Shown here one piece after another: positions 1 to 12,315 of a DNA stretch of 64,000 bases. How positions within the stretch are numbered: the stretch's first letter is position 1; each line of letters starts with the position of its first letter. Location: the NCBI GenBank assembly GCA_016169945.1, contig JADLSH010000199.1:3222501-3286500 (forward strand), read 5' to 3'. The notes beneath the pieces are model-generated. The model searched no databases. It was not told the origin of the DNA and saw only the letters and a list, made by a program, of their open reading frames with translations. This DNA is from Trachythela sp. YZ-2020. Lineage: Eukaryota; Cnidaria; Anthozoa; Malacalcyonacea; Clavulariidae. A program made the position numbers and the translations under genes.

Positions 1-357
1 CAGTGAAGTGAAGTTGAAGTTAGAAGGCCAAATGTTAGAATAAAAGAGCATATATCTATTCAAGAAACATTTCTAACTTCAACTTCACTTCATTTAAATA
101 ATACTTACGATAAAATGGTAACGGTTATCAAATTAGTTTAATAGGCTGTTTTTAGCTAATTCTCGACAGTTCCAAAAGTGTTTAGTCAAGTTTAAACGCA
201 GCTATCTCAGTAAATATTGCATGAAAATGCACACGGCATATATTAAAATTTAAGTTAGACATTGCTGAATGCAAAGAAACTTGTTTAAATGTAATACCTC
301 TTTTAGCTTTTAAGTTATACTAAATCAAACAGTCGTACTTTTTTTTGCCCCACCCGG
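1..357. mobile_element. IS630/Tc1-like TIR element, cut by the window edge
   Basis: Right end reads ...CCCCACCCGG followed by TA. Its subterminal AAACAGTCGTACTT and the interior match the element at 41240 in opposite orientation. Positions 1-105 hold an internal hairpin made of GAAGTGAAGTTGAAGTTAGAA and its complement. Confidence 0.65.
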
Positions 358-452
358 TATAATAATTATGATATGAGCCAGACGTAGCAAAAGGGATAAG
401 GCCAACCTCGTACCCAGGATCTTTTCTCTGTCACATCCCATTGGGATGAGGA

Positions 453-786
453 CCGTTTCAAACGTCGAATTTTGCATGCGTCGAATCCAATTGTTGAATT
501 AATTACGGTCGACCATAATATTAAATTCGACAGGTTCGGTCGCATAATGCGAGCGAAGTGCGAGCTAAGTATGACATGGTTTCAAACGTTGCATTTCGAA
601 CTCAATTCTGCTTGGGTATGTTCGGGAAAAGTAGTCTGGAACAAAGTAAATTTGGAGGCTTCGTGTAATATTATGCATGCTTTAATGCACAATGCAACGT
701 TTGAAACTAACGTCGAACTTAATATGAATTGCTCGAATCTGATGTGATTGATTCGACACATGCAAATTTCGACGTTTGAAACAGGC
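453..786. mobile_element. TIR element (MITE-like)
   Basis: Ends are imperfect inverted copies of CGTTTCAAACGTCGAATTTT, with a further GCAACGTTTGAAAC copy inside. It carries no coding sequence. Target duplication is not clear. Confidence 0.5.
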
Positions 787-1100
787 CTGATTTTCTTCAA
801 ATATACAGAGAATTAAAACGTGTAGCCATATTAGAGGGATTTGCTATTTATATGGCTATATAGGTTGCGCATTGACCTGTGCTGTGATATTTCTGTAGTG
901 CTACACTGATGAGTACAGGACTCTCCGGCCTGTATAGGAAGATAATGAGCCCACAGATCATACCACTGACTGTTTCTCGTTTTAAGATGGATCTATCGTA
1001 ACGTGTGTGCCCAGTTTTAGTGTACCTCTAGGAGGTAAAGCAGTTCAGATAAAACTATCGGTGGGTTTCACTTAGTAATGGTGACCCAGACTTTACTAAC

Positions 1101-1293
1101 CACATGTTGTAGACCTTCACGTTTGATTCTCTGGCGAACCTTCTCACTAAAACTTTCGATCAAAAGTCGTTTCTTTTGAAGCTGTGTGAGATGTTCAGCC
1201 TGACGTTGATATAATGTTTGCCAATAAGCACACTCTTCAAGGCCATGCGCAAACGTACATTTATTACCAAAGTCACAGTGATCTTGCTCAAAC
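1101..1293 (-). CDS. Copy A exon: second CCCH finger
   Basis: CCCH finger [20 protein letters not shown], 193 bp with the same donor (GTTAGT) and phase as copy B. It is the last copy A exon I can see. In copy B the next exon is 503 bp further on; the corresponding distance here (to about 600) shows no match. Confidence 0.85.
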
Positions 1294-4200
1294 CTGGAAG
1301 AGAGAATAACATCACATATTGCAAACATTGATGCTCCGTTCGCACGCGTACTTAAATTTCTACGATTTCCCCGTTGCGTTTACACGGGACGCATGAAACT
1401 GGACGGATTTAAGCACAGCTAACCGTATGAATTCCCATGTAAACAAGTGAAACCTGACAAATTTGCGTACGGCTCCGAACCCGTCCGACCTCGTGTGAAC
1501 GTCGTCTGAGCTCCATTGGTTTTCTCAGTGAACGACTTATATAGACAAAGAATAGAACATTCCATCGGGTCTTGATTCTCACCCGTCTGATGTAATGTAT
1601 GCGTAAAATTACGACCTTCAGAGCAACAACCTCCCATCAAAGAGTAAGAGGTTTGGGGAGCGGCGCTGAGGCAGGGGCGAAACTTAAGGGGGGATATGGG
1701 GTGGGATGTGACACCCCCAAAATACAAAAACAGTGACCGATTGGTAGGGCAATCAAAGGTCTTGCAGGGCAACGAAGTCATGGTGCAGTTGCGTAAAGGA
1801 TTTTAAAAAGGAAAGAAAGACCAAAAGAACAAGATTAGTTGAACTAAAAAATTCATTTCCTATGTGAATTGTCAATAAGTGAACTTAGCACCTGATTACA
1901 GCGGTATATACACTACATGCTGAATTTTTACCTATAATTGTCATACATATTGTGATATGTAGTAGAATAGGCATAGTTAAACATATTGTAATTTTTCACA
2001 ACCATAAAGAAGTTAACTGGAGAAAACATTAATTCCAGATCTCTGCTATGTCTAACGGCAAGGCTAATTGGTTTAAGATATTAAACTAGGCATTTTTTCT
2101 CTTCTTCAGCAGGTACGATCGGTAGGTTTGGTGGTCAGCAGCTTTTTGTTCGAACAAATATTTGGAAAAAATTCTCGTAACGCGGTATTTCAGAAGCTGT
2201 AGATTTCAAAATTTTCTGGGGGAGCATGCCCCCATACCCCCCTAAAGGTCTCGCTCCTTCAGCATTCGATACTAGTGTCACTGCACTCTCGGAGATCTTT
2301 AGCCCCTCAATCCTAAAAATGCTCCGTGGTCCCTCATAGCACTGCAGGGCATCATAGGATGGCCTGATCCAAACACGGGTTTCGACCAATCAGAGCACGC
2401 GTTTTATACATGTTATTTTATAACAACATGTCCACAACATGTACAATGTGCAACTGTCTGATTATAACTTAACCTCAATCGCACTGGAGAACCCTCCTTC
2501 CAGTGAGTTCGACTCTACCAAACACTCCCTTCAATAACACGGAACTAATTAACAATTAGACAACAAGGTCGAGTTGTCTATGAGCAAAGAGTCAACGAAG
2601 GCGAAGCCGGAATAGTTTAGAACTGATATATAGAGTTATTCAGTATAAATGAAGTTAGTAAACTTAGTCGACTTTAGAGGGACCTGGATCAGAATTTCTT
2701 AACCTAACTGAAGAAATCCCAGGACCTTTCGGCGAAGAGTTTTCACATGAGAAGCGATAATCGGACCCACGATCTCAGAGGTGAAAGGCTGTCATTCTAT
2801 CAGGCTCTTATGTTAACAAATCATATACAAACACAAAAGTAAATCTGAGATTTTTTTACCTGGGGCACACTTTGTACTGGCCCATATAAACTCCATCCGG
2901 GGGAGGTCGAAATTTCGTGGCAGATATTGCGTGAAGTTGCTGAGTTCTTTTTATGACGTTGACTCTATGCTGAGCATCTGAATAATGATGTTCAAGTTGT
3001 AACATAGACGAGAATATTATATCACAGAATCTACATCGTAATTCTTCTTTCTCCATGACAAATGAAATGGTAGAGATAGCTTGACTGCTTGCTTTCGTTG
3101 AATCTAAACTCGCTTTTTTCTTGCTCTTCTCTTTACCTACATAATGTAAAACAACAACAACAAAACTGAAGTTTATCGCTTGTGTAGATTACTTAGGGCT
3201 TTCATAACCTTTTTAAGTAAGCGCGGCCGTGGCGAGAGAGTAGACGGCTGTCCGCAATACATTTCTGACATCTTTCTTCGCACATTTTTTTGCTTGATCA
3301 ACCAACTGAGCAAGATAAACATATCTAAACTATACTGTAGAAATAGCTGTCCTTGTAAAAAAATGTGTGTGAAGAAGATATCGACCGCTTTTTACATGAG
3401 TCCCTGGCTCGGAAGATTGGGCAACCACTCCTGCGTTTTCGACGTTAAATAAATCATATCAGTAATATATAAAAATTTAGAGGAGAATGAAAGCGGTTTT
3501 AGAACGTTTTAAACACTACATAATGAGACTTATGGTGGCCATATTAGTGTGACCACTTAGTTATTCACTAGTAAATCAGTTTAAAAAGAAAGAGAAGCCA
3601 CTCATGTCCACACCACCACATGTAGATATTTCGTAGTAATATAAATATGGCCTCCATTGCCTTCATTCATGCATAGCAGATGCACTATTCAGTCCTAGTT
3701 TGGAGATCAGTGTTATATACCTACTTGTGTTCATCTCTTTCTTCCAAAGAATCCTTTGCGTTTCAGGTTTCTTTAATTGCCCTCCCCCCCCTTACTATCG
3801 CCCAACCATCACCACTATTATCAGTTTCTACTGGTGTATTAGGTATGCATGTCACATGACACTGACCTGAATCACTGCCCGTTGAATGAGCATCTATTTC
3901 ACTATTAAGAGATAACCATGATGTGGATGAAGCAGCCGAGTCCTGGCTTGATTCGTCGAACTCATCTTGAGAAAAGCATGAAAAATATTCTGAATCCGAA
4001 CCAAACTCGTCAAGCATGTCTCCAGTGATTGGCATGTCTTCAGAGCTTAGCACGTCAGAAAGATTTGAAGAGGACTGCGAAGAACGGAGTGAACTCCAAG
4101 ACTCAGTTCTAGAATGAAGGCCAGAATTCCAGGACTGTGATGAAACGTTTGTCTTCTGTTCTTTTAAACCTCCATAACCTGTAAAAAACCGGCGTCCCAA

Positions 4201-7200
4201 CTTTTTAGTAATATAAAAAATAAAACGACCTACTATAAGATGATCAGCAACTCTGGGTGTTACAACATCATGTTGGTTATATTTACTCCGTAGCCGTCGT
4301 GAAAGTCAAAATTAAAATTAAAATTTTGTAAAAAATTAATCTCCTTTCCTCTAGGAATTTGTTAACGCCATTCATTATTTTAGTATAGTTTCATAAGAAC
4401 AAAGTTACCTTGTAAACGATATAGTTCCCAAATTTCCACTTCATCTTGTCCATGCGCAAACCTACATGGAGTTTTGACGCACCTTTCGCCCTGCCTGAAA
4501 TATTTGCACTGTACATAAGGGCCCGATATTTCTTGATTCGGTGGCTTTCGTGGGTTAGTCCATTTCGTTGTGTTAACTTCTCTATACCATATCACAAGTA
4601 TGCTATTACACGAATTACATCTATGTACCGAAAATACCCGTGGGGTGTTACATTTCGGGCAGACACGCCTGAGATGTGAGCCAGTTGAAAGAACGTGGTC
4701 AAAATCTGCTGGCAAATCATTAAGCAAAGCTCCTAATTTTACTGGTGTTACTGAATTAGCAGAGGAAGCATTCTTGGATCGCGTTGGCTGTGAATTCATA
4801 ACTAAATAAGAAATGTGCAAGGTAATCGGGTTGCTTGTGGCACAGTGGTTAGAGCATGTTTCTTTCAACTTAATTCGCCTGCATTCGTTAATGTTTAATG
4901 TGCTTCAGAAATACCTTTGCCATCATCGGAACTCTTCGAAGATTTCTTTTTGGTACGTTTCTACGAAAAAAATGACAGATGAGGTACTTACCGAGCTTGA
5001 ATAGTGATTGATTTTGCTGTGCAATACATTTGTAAGAATGGTTTTTATAACTATGAAAGCATAATGGGCCATGATTGAAGCAAACTTGCATTAAATTCAA
5101 TTTCAAATTTTTAAGGTTTTAAGGTTTAAAATTCGCTCCCCCAGTATTTCACGACGTGTCCGCCACGGTAGTCACTATCTGAAAGATATATATTTTAATA
5201 GAAAGGATCCCGGGGTAAACCACCAAAGATAAAGAAGCTTACATTTGTCGTCCCTTGCTGTTTCCTGAGATCATCATTTTTCATTTTTCTTTCTCGCGCT
5301 TTCGCCTCTTCTTGTTGTCCTAATTTTTCCTTTTTTTCTTTTCGTTCTTTTTTCCTGCGTGCTTTCACTTCCTGTTGTTCTCTTAATTTTTCCTCCTGTT
5401 CTTTCCTTCCTTTCTCAATTGCTCTTTCAATCACCTGAAGTTCACAACAAAATATGCACTAATTAAATAAATACATACACGTACTGGGATATATCATGTA
5501 TCAAATATTCATGTGATGTTTACCTCCAGGATCCAACATCACTTTGCAGTAAAAAAATGGGTATTTAGAACTAAATAATATACCAAGCACGATTTGCAAA
5601 AATAAAATTCCGAACGACATTGTAATCATTTTGTTCTCAACTGATTAAGATATTCTTAACCATACATAAGAGCGTGCGGGGCCGATCCTGTCTGCCAGGC
5701 GGTCACTCTAAAGTTTGCCCTACTGTTTTTGGCGGGGAACAATTGCCCCCTGCCCCCTTGTCTCGTACGCCTATATAATTATGCATTAGTGGTATAAATG
5801 CAGAAATCAAAACTCATGCATGTATTTTCTGCAAAAATATTTGTGTATGTTTATAGGAAAACATACAAAGCCACAAACTGTATTAATTACTATACCTTGT
5901 CTCTAATCAATTGGTTGCTTTTCGATTGCTTTGATGTCTTCACAACCTAGATAGTTCATCATGAAATCATCAGCCATTTACACGAACTGATAAACATGCA
6001 ATGCATATAGCCTATCAATCCTTACAAGTCAGAAAATTTGAAAAATTTAATGAGTAAATTAAAGTATAATATTTTGTCCTTTTTATCATCATTGACATTC
6101 TTTCGTTCTTAAACCAGTCTGGTCTGTCTATCATGTGTTTAGATGTTATTTTTTAAGATGCTATATAACCTATATATTGATTTGAATTTTGATTAAAATT
6201 GCTGATTTAAATTAATAAGTAATAGTATGGTTTTCGTGCAATTTGGAAAAACATACACTCGTCTTTGAAAAACTCACTCGTGCATATTTTTTTCAAATTG
6301 CACTCGAAACCATACCATTACCTATACTAATAATAATCTGCATGGCAACAAAATGAAGACAAAAATTTACTTTTTTCATTTTGCTCGCAGTCTTCTTCTC
6401 ATTCTCTTCCGCTTTATCTCTAAGTAATATTTCTAATTCTTCAACCTTCCTCCGGAAGCAATAATGCTAAAAACATAAAATCATTTCATTTTGCGTGTGA
6501 GTTTCTTTTTCTGTGACGGAACATCACAGTCAACGTGGGTAAAAAACGAGTATTTGTATCAGTCGATCAGTCAGTTAGTTTACCTGGGCCAACAATCATA
6601 TTTATTTATTTATTTAAAAATATTTTACAACGGTAGCCCTTCAGGACAGCTACGTAGCCTACCTGTTTTTCAAGGGACCGTTATAACAAAATTTATAAAA
6701 CACTAACAAATTACATATAACAACAAATATAACGAAAGTATTTACACTAGAGTATTCGTGAGTACGGTTCTGAATTCATTTCTTGGCAAGCAATTTGTTT
6801 TTAAAGTTCTTGGTAATTTATTCCATTTCTCCTTTAGGTTGGTAATAATTTATCATGTTACTACGTAATTATTCTTCCTGCTCTATTTTGAAGTTTTACA
6901 GTTCTGCCACACAAGACTGCAGTAATCAAAATGAGGCAGAATCAGGGAAATATAAACATTTTTAAGACATAATTAGGGACATAGGGTTTTATTCTACGAA
7001 GCAATCCTAGACCTTTAGCCACTTTATCGATGTGCTCTTTCCATAATAATTTATCATCTACCACTATGCCTAAGGTTTTACACTCTTTAACTCTTTTAAT
7101 TTTATTGTCTCCAAGTATAACATCGGGTTCTTCTTCTTATTTGCTCAGTTTTTGCCGTGAACCAATTATCATGTATTCCGTTTTATTTTCACTAAGAGTC

Positions 7201-10200
7201 AATTTATTCAATAGAAGCCATTGGTGAACCTTTTCAAGATTAGAATTAAGTAGTGAGTCGTATATGTGGATTAGATAGCCACGTCGAGTGCATGTATACA
7301 TATGTTTCTGACTGTCTCAATCTGGCAACCCAACGACGGCTCAGGGCAGAGTTCGATTCTCGGTTGGAGCACGGCAGGCCATGTTACACGAGGCAATTTT
7401 TGCTGCAACTTGCAACGCAATTTCGGACACAGAGCGAATGAGCGATGTTAGGTAAAATGTATATTCGCAGAGAAATTGTGATCATGAATCTCGTCTTACT
7501 TTGCCGATATTCTTCTTGCTAAACATGCCCAGAAGGCAACAAGTGAATGAATGAGAATGATATAACGGTGGATTGAAACGCGGGCCATGTTCACTGTTTT
7601 TCTATGCGTACATTTCTACATAACATGGCTCTGTGCAGAAATTGATTCGTGCAACATGGCTTTAAGCCAAAGTTTGATTCCCGGCGCATCAGAAATTCAT
7701 ATTTTTTCAGTAAGTGTTTCGAGTCCATTTGGACACCACTTAACAAATGGATATCGTTGATAGTTAGTTATAGATACACACATGACGTCATAACGTGGTA
7801 AGAACAGAAAGGTGGCCCAGATTAGGCTTTTCTCGATTGTGCTAGCATAATTTTTGGCATAATCGTATCTGGCAAAACGAGCATATTTTTGGCTCTTTTT
7901 GAGGAAAAAGCACTGCATAATTGGCATATTTATATAACTTTCAAAGCAAAATACTATAGCTGTGACAAGTTTGATGCCTTATACTGGTGCTTTAAAGCTT
8001 TCTTCAAGCAAGTTAGGTCATTCTCTGGAAATACGTTTAATATTAAGACCCATTCCACTACTCCACAATCTCATCAAAAATTCAAAATGGCGTTAGCGAC
8101 GACGGGAGATGATTTAGAGGTCATACAAGAAATGCAGGAGGTTGACACTCCTGACAGTGATGGCTGTGATGCCGATAGGCCAGCACTTGCAGATTATATA
8201 CAAGCCTGTGTAATGCTGCAATACAACAAACGCTAAATATTTTCTAGAACAAACTTCAATGCTCATCAGAGGATTTAAAGCACTGAGCACTTTAAGGCAA
8301 TGACGGGGTAATAAGTATAATTTTTTTTGTGTTAAGGTACGTTAAGGAAAGTTCAGAACAAAGGACTCGATCTTTCAAATGTTGCTGTTAGAAACTTATT
8401 TTCCCTCACAGATAAGTTAAATTATGAACTTTAGAGTGTATTTTGTCTATAGCATTATTTAATAAAATTTAGAATATTTTTTGTAATGCAGCATAATTCG
8501 AGCAAAATTAAGAGAAAAAACGAGCATTGCTAATGGCATAATATGCCAGTTTTACGAGCACAATCGAGAGCCTAGCCCATATTGGCTTAATGACATTACG
8601 TCACTGAAATGGCGTCATCCGTGCGTCTGTCCTTTAATAGGTCATAAGTCTCGACCAATGAAAAGGCAGAATGAACTCAAATTATTATATAAAAATTACT
8701 GTACTATGAACGCTTCACAAAAGATTAGCTCACTTACATGTGGAAACCTATCAATCAGAGATAAATAGAGAGCATGTGCCTCCTGCAGTCTATCATTCTC
8801 GATAAATGTATCAATAATTGCACGTAATTTGTTGAAATCTTCTACGCCACTGAGGTGAATTGCTATAAAAATACAAACGGTTTGTTATACAGGATATGGC
8901 AACTGGGCGTGTACTAGAACTGATTCGTATGTAATCTAAACGGCAATAAACATATGTGGTTGTTGCCTGCCTGTAACACAACAAAAACAGATTGTTTTGG
9001 CTTCTTTTTGAAAGGTCGTGTTTTGAGGTATTTGCGCCATGTTTCTTATTAGCATATCATTTTGAATTATTCGAACGAAGATTACTTGAGCTTTACAAAT
9101 GTTCATTAGATAGTCAGCCAATTAAAATAAAACACTGATATAAAATACAGCATTCGACAAAAATCCCATCCTTCGAAATGTTTTAGAAAAAACCTTCAAA
9201 TTTTAGCACACAAATAAAAAATTCCTACCTTCCCTACATGCTTTCGTTGCCTGGTCAAAACATTTCTAAAATTACAAATTGAAGTAATACGGTCAGAGGC
9301 ACCCAAAGGGGGAGGCAAAATGGAAAATCACTAGGGACCTGAATCTACAATATGCCCTGGGTTTCCAATATACCCTGGCCTGAATACAGTTCAACAAAAA
9401 AACTACAGACAAACAAATAATCTTAACGGTTTAGAATTATCGAGGATCAACTTATTTTTCTTATACCAAAAGTAAATTGCAACTTGCAAGTTAAGTCGCC
9501 ATTATAGAGGCGAAAGGCAGTGGCTCTGACGACTGCGCTACCGAAATCTCATCTTTTTGCCAAAATGATAGATTGCCGCCTAGCCTCGAATAATAAACGT
9601 GACTCTCCCTACAGGTACCTCCAAACACAAATGGGTAGTAATATGACGGCAACCTTTAAGTCAATACTTACGAGTACAGTCTGGCAATGTGCTTTCCTAA
9701 TATAACAAATAGCAGAGCAAGGCCAGAGATAACTGGCTTCAAGGAAAAAATTCACAGCAATCTCAGCATCTCCTCTTCTCAAAAATTCATCACCCGTTTG
9801 CATTACCAAATTGATAACATAAGTGTTGAGGCCCAGAAGCCTCCACTACAACAAATTAAATACACTATTACTCAAATATTAATACCTAATTGTATTAGCT
9901 ATTATATGATTGGTTTACTCATAGCCGTGATATAGGTTAATATATATTAATACTGCATCAGTAAGCACCTCGAAAGTTTTCAACCTCTTCTTAATTTCAC
10001 TTCGACATGCGATAAAATTGTACATCTCATATCGACTCATGCTTATCTGGAACAGAAAATTAAGATTACAAAAGGTATGTACAATACACGGTATATACAC
10101 ATGTGCAGTATGCATTTATACATGGAAATGGTGTCAGAGTTAGCATATATAAATTAAGTCTTCAGGCTGACTGGCTAGCAGGCTGACTGACTATCTATCT

Positions 10201-11105
10201 ATCTTTCTGTCTGGCTGACCGTCTGTCTATTTCTCTGACTGGCTGGCTGGCTGACCGTCTGTCTATTTGTCTGGTTGACCGTCTGTCTATTTGTCTGGCT
10301 GACTGTCTGGCTGACTGTCTGGCTGACCGTCTGTCTATTTGTCTGGCTGACTGTCTGACTGACCGTATGTCTATTTGTCTGGCTGACCGTCTGTCTATTT
10401 GTCTGACTGTCTTGCTGACCATCGGTCTATTTGTCTGGCTGGCTGGCTGACTGTCTGACAAACCGTCTGTCTATTTGTCTGGCTGGCTGACTGTCTGTCT
10501 ATTTGTCTGACTGGCTGGCTGACGGACTGGCTGTCTGTCTATTTGTCTGTCTGACTGTCTATTTGTCTGGCTGGCAGTCTGACTGTCGACTGTTTATCTG
10601 TCTGACTGACTGTCCGCCTGGCTGACTGTCCGCCTGGCTGACTGTCCGCCTGGATGATTGTCCGCCCGTCTGTCTGACTATCATGAAGTAACCCAGGATG
10701 ACTGTGGTGCACCGTGGGAAAAATAAGTTTGCTGAAAAAGGGACTATTTTACATACCTCCTGAGATCGACGTATAATGCCGTGAACATAGCAATCAATAA
10801 GCGATTTGAATGACATTTCGCCAACTTTAATATCTAAAATGCTAAAAAGAAGTGGCACAAAGTATTAGGTTTCCTGCCAAAAACTATTGTAACTGACGAA
10901 CAAGGTTAAAAATGCGCAAAAAAGACGTTTTAAGTAACTATTAATAGTTTTAGTTAGTAATTCATTAAATTTTTAGGCTAGAAATCTACCAAAAAGGACG
11001 TGCAGTATTTTGATTGGTAGCCTACATTTATAGTCAGCAGACTCTCATCAAGCTCAATCTTCTCCAACCTCGTTCCAAGGGCTTGTCTTTCTTTCTTTAA
11101 ACGAC
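1101..11105 (-). CDS. Copy A: HELZ2-like paralogue, N-terminal half, interrupted by a frameshift
   Basis: Exons 5' to 3' (complement): possibly about 11027-11099, then 10757-10841, 9969-10046, 9672-9845, 9229-9265, 8738-8862, 6371-6466, 5896-5946, 5243-5434, 4915-4960, 4409-4801, 3725-4178, 2860-3136, 1101-1293. Each matches a copy B exon with the same splice phase. The copy lacks counterparts of B exons 56063-56131 and 55798-55872, and its coiled-coil exon is 11 codons shorter. Exon 3725-4178 has one extra G in a G8 tract (3784-3791), which leads to an in-frame TGA near 3763; with seven Gs the frame would run to the shared donor. No helicase or RNB exon is seen down to position 1, so the gene is cut by the window edge or is a partial duplicate. 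It could be a decaying pseudogene or could encode a zinc-finger-only protein. Confidence 0.8.
1294..2859 (-). other. Copy A intron, mostly unrecognised
   Basis: A G/C-run-rich stretch at 2190-2400 (GGGGGAGCATGCCCCCATAC) looks like a degraded TIR-type repeat. The rest shows nothing I recognise. Confidence 0.4.
2860..3136 (-). CDS. Copy A exon: basic segment plus C2H2 finger
   Basis: Same length (277 bp) and phase as copy B 50421-50697. The C2H2 finger (CRFC ... [10 protein letters not shown]) is unchanged and the frame is open, although it lies downstream of the frameshift in the preceding exon. Confidence 0.8.
3395..3460 (+). repeat. SINE 3' tail fragment
   Basis: CTGGCTCGG...GGGCAACCAC...TCGACGTTAAATAAATCAT matches the 3' part of the SINE at 60650-60965 and the fragment at 42130-42272. 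Confidence 0.6.
3725..4178 (-). pseudogene. Copy A exon: Ser/acidic linker with +1 frameshift in a G tract
   Basis: The Ser/acidic sequence is clear ([20 protein letters not shown]). Near its 3' end, eight Gs on the minus strand (C8 at 3784-3791) shift the frame and give a TGA near 3763. With seven Gs the frame continues through QRILWKKEM to the GTAGGT donor at 3724, and the phase then fits the next exon. The lesion is either recent or a homopolymer miscall. Confidence 0.75.
4409..4801 (-). CDS. Copy A exon: Zn-ribbon plus CCCH finger, intact frame
   Basis: One open frame across CPKC...CNSC and the CCCH finger [19 protein letters not shown]. This is the intact reference that shows the 2-bp loss in copy B. 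It ends in phase 1, as B does. Confidence 0.85.
4915..6466 (-). CDS. Copy A exons: coiled-coil linker
   Basis: Exons 6371-6466, 5896-5946, 5243-5434 and 4915-4960. The main exon has 64 codons of Glu/Lys/Arg/Gln (EEKLREQQEVKARRKKERKE). Two copy B linker exons are missing between 6371 and 5946, where only 424 bp of intron remain. Exon 4915-4960 is one codon longer than in B but keeps phase 1. Confidence 0.75.
6600..7262 (-). mobile_element. Non-LTR retrotransposon fragment (reverse transcriptase, decayed)
   Basis: The minus strand reads VHQWLLLNKLTLSENKTEYM, a gap, then KECKTLGIVVDDKLLWKEHI, the classic end of a CR1/Jockey-type reverse transcriptase. Internal stops and frame changes follow. 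The 3' end (plus-strand left) has TTTATTTATTTATTTA, typical of a tandem-repeat tail. Confidence 0.8.
7378..7660. repeat. TIR repeat shared with 37169-37455
   Basis: Starts CATGTTACACGAGGCAATTT and shares most of its length with 37169-37455, including AACGCGGGCCATGTTCAC. The inner inverted copy of the right end is degraded here. Confidence 0.55.
7823..8574. mobile_element. hAT-like TIR element with 8-bp target duplication
   Basis: Ends are TAGGCTTTTCTCGATTGTGC and its near inverse. Flanks are GCCCAGAT at 7815-7822 and GCCCATAT at 8575-8582, one mismatch. Inside on the plus strand is an ORF (7889-8236) whose end reads MALATTGDDLEVIQEMQEVD; it has no motif I recognise and may be a remnant of the element's own gene. 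It lies in the copy A intron before exon 6371-6466. Confidence 0.75.
8738..10841 (-). CDS. Copy A exons: TPR-like N-terminal module
   Basis: Exons 10757-10841, 9969-10046, 9672-9845, 9229-9265 and 8738-8862. They match copy B in order, length (174, 37 and 125 bp are identical) and phase. The TPR pair reads GDEFLRRGDAEIAVNFFLEA here. No stop or frameshift was seen in this block, so any decay of copy A starts further downstream. Confidence 0.75.
10160..10680. repeat. CTGTCTGGCTGA-type simple repeat
   Basis: About 500 bp of permuted CTGT, CTGG, CTGA and CTAT tetramers with a higher-order GTCTGTCTATTTGTCTGGCT unit. The apparent ORFs on it (repeated RQIDRRSAR) are artefacts. Confidence 0.9.
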
Positions 11106-11324
11106 GAAAATTCGAAAAAAAAAAAATTGCCTGATAATAACGGGGTTTTAGGGACTGAGCATTAATACGACGATACTACCTTCAATCCCTGTTGTGAGTG
11201 ATTATATCGGCAGTATATTAATATATCAAAGTATCGTCAAACTCTTGTAATACTGAAGTCTACGCTATAGATAGGTAAGTAGGAATTTCGTGTCATCAGT
11301 AAAATTAACTATCGACTCCGCCTG

Positions 11325-12315
11325 ACACTGAAGAATTGCAAAAACGCCGCCAATTAACCCAGTCGTCTTGCATCTACAATTGATGTACCAATAGTTTTCC
11401 TCCATATCAACTTTTCACCACCAACTCTTCTACTTGATGTCCCATGAGGCATCCAGTCAAGCATTATTCGGGGAAGACGGTCTCGACCAAGGGCGAAAAT
11501 CCATCTCAAAAAGTGGGGGGATGGATCCTGCTAATAGTTATGGAGGCATATTTACATACAGGGTATTTCCGCATCATTTATAGACACCTCCCGACGCAAG
11601 CGCAACTTGGGTCTAAGCGTCAGGGGTGTGGGTTCGTTTTCCCGATGAAAGGGGGTGGTAAAGGGGCCGACCAAAACCAAAATTGTCTATTGAGGCCCCA
11701 TGCTGCTACAATCTTGGACATAACTGGTTGAGACTACCTTTCCCTCTATGCAAAATTCGCATACCCCTAATCATGTTGCGCTTCTTAAACCCTCACTCCC
11801 CCAACTGTTGAGCTTGCGTCTTGATAAATTGACAAAGTTGTTTATGGGTTGTTCACAACATTGAACTGGGGGAGAGGGGGTCACGAAAATTGTTTTGTCG
11901 GTGTACATTTACTTTGCAATATTGCGAGTTATGGTCTCAAGGGTTATGTCCAAGATTGTAGCAGGAATGCGTAGGTATCGAGTGCGGAAAGCACAAGGGC
12001 ACTAGGAGGTATGCGGGCATGCTCCCCCAGAAAATTTCTGAAATCTAGAGTCTCTGAAACGCCATTTCGTGCACTTTGGGGGAAGACTTTACAGAATTCT
12101 GATGATCAGAACATTTCGTATAAGCCAAAGTGGTGAAAAAGTGCGGGGGGCGGATAATTACATATTAATCCCCCTCTGCCCAAAAAGTGGGGGGATTCGT
12201 TCCCCCCTCCATCCCCCTCATCCCCCCAGAATTGACGTCCTTGGTCTCGACTCATCCTGACAACATGACCGAACCATTTAAGGCGCCTTTTTCGGATAAT
12301 ATCCGCCACCGGGGG
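11325..12315 (-). mobile_element. LINE ORF2 C-terminal fragment, split by a hAT-like insertion
   Basis: The minus strand reads [20 protein letters not shown] before the insertion at 11488-12243 and a DWMPHGT-type segment after it. This is the usual end of one group of non-LTR retrotransposon ORF2 proteins. The same fragment, uninterrupted by this element, is at 58655-59045. Confidence 0.75.
11488..12243. mobile_element. hAT-like non-autonomous element, 8-bp target duplication
   Basis: The target duplication GTCTCGAC is exact at 11480-11487 and 12244-12251. Ends are CAAGGGCG and CGTCCTTG. The interior is rich in G and C runs and codes nothing convincing. Confidence 0.8.

Noticed and set aside
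7310..7390. Possible tRNA gene (AGTTCGATTCTC box-B-like word)
   Set aside because: No matching acceptor stem or clear box A at the right distance.
10195..10858. ORFs with RQIDRRSAR repeats on the minus strand
   Set aside because: Translation of a CTGT/CTGG tetramer repeat; the reading frame changes with repeat phase. Only the non-repetitive end (10757-10841) is a real exon.
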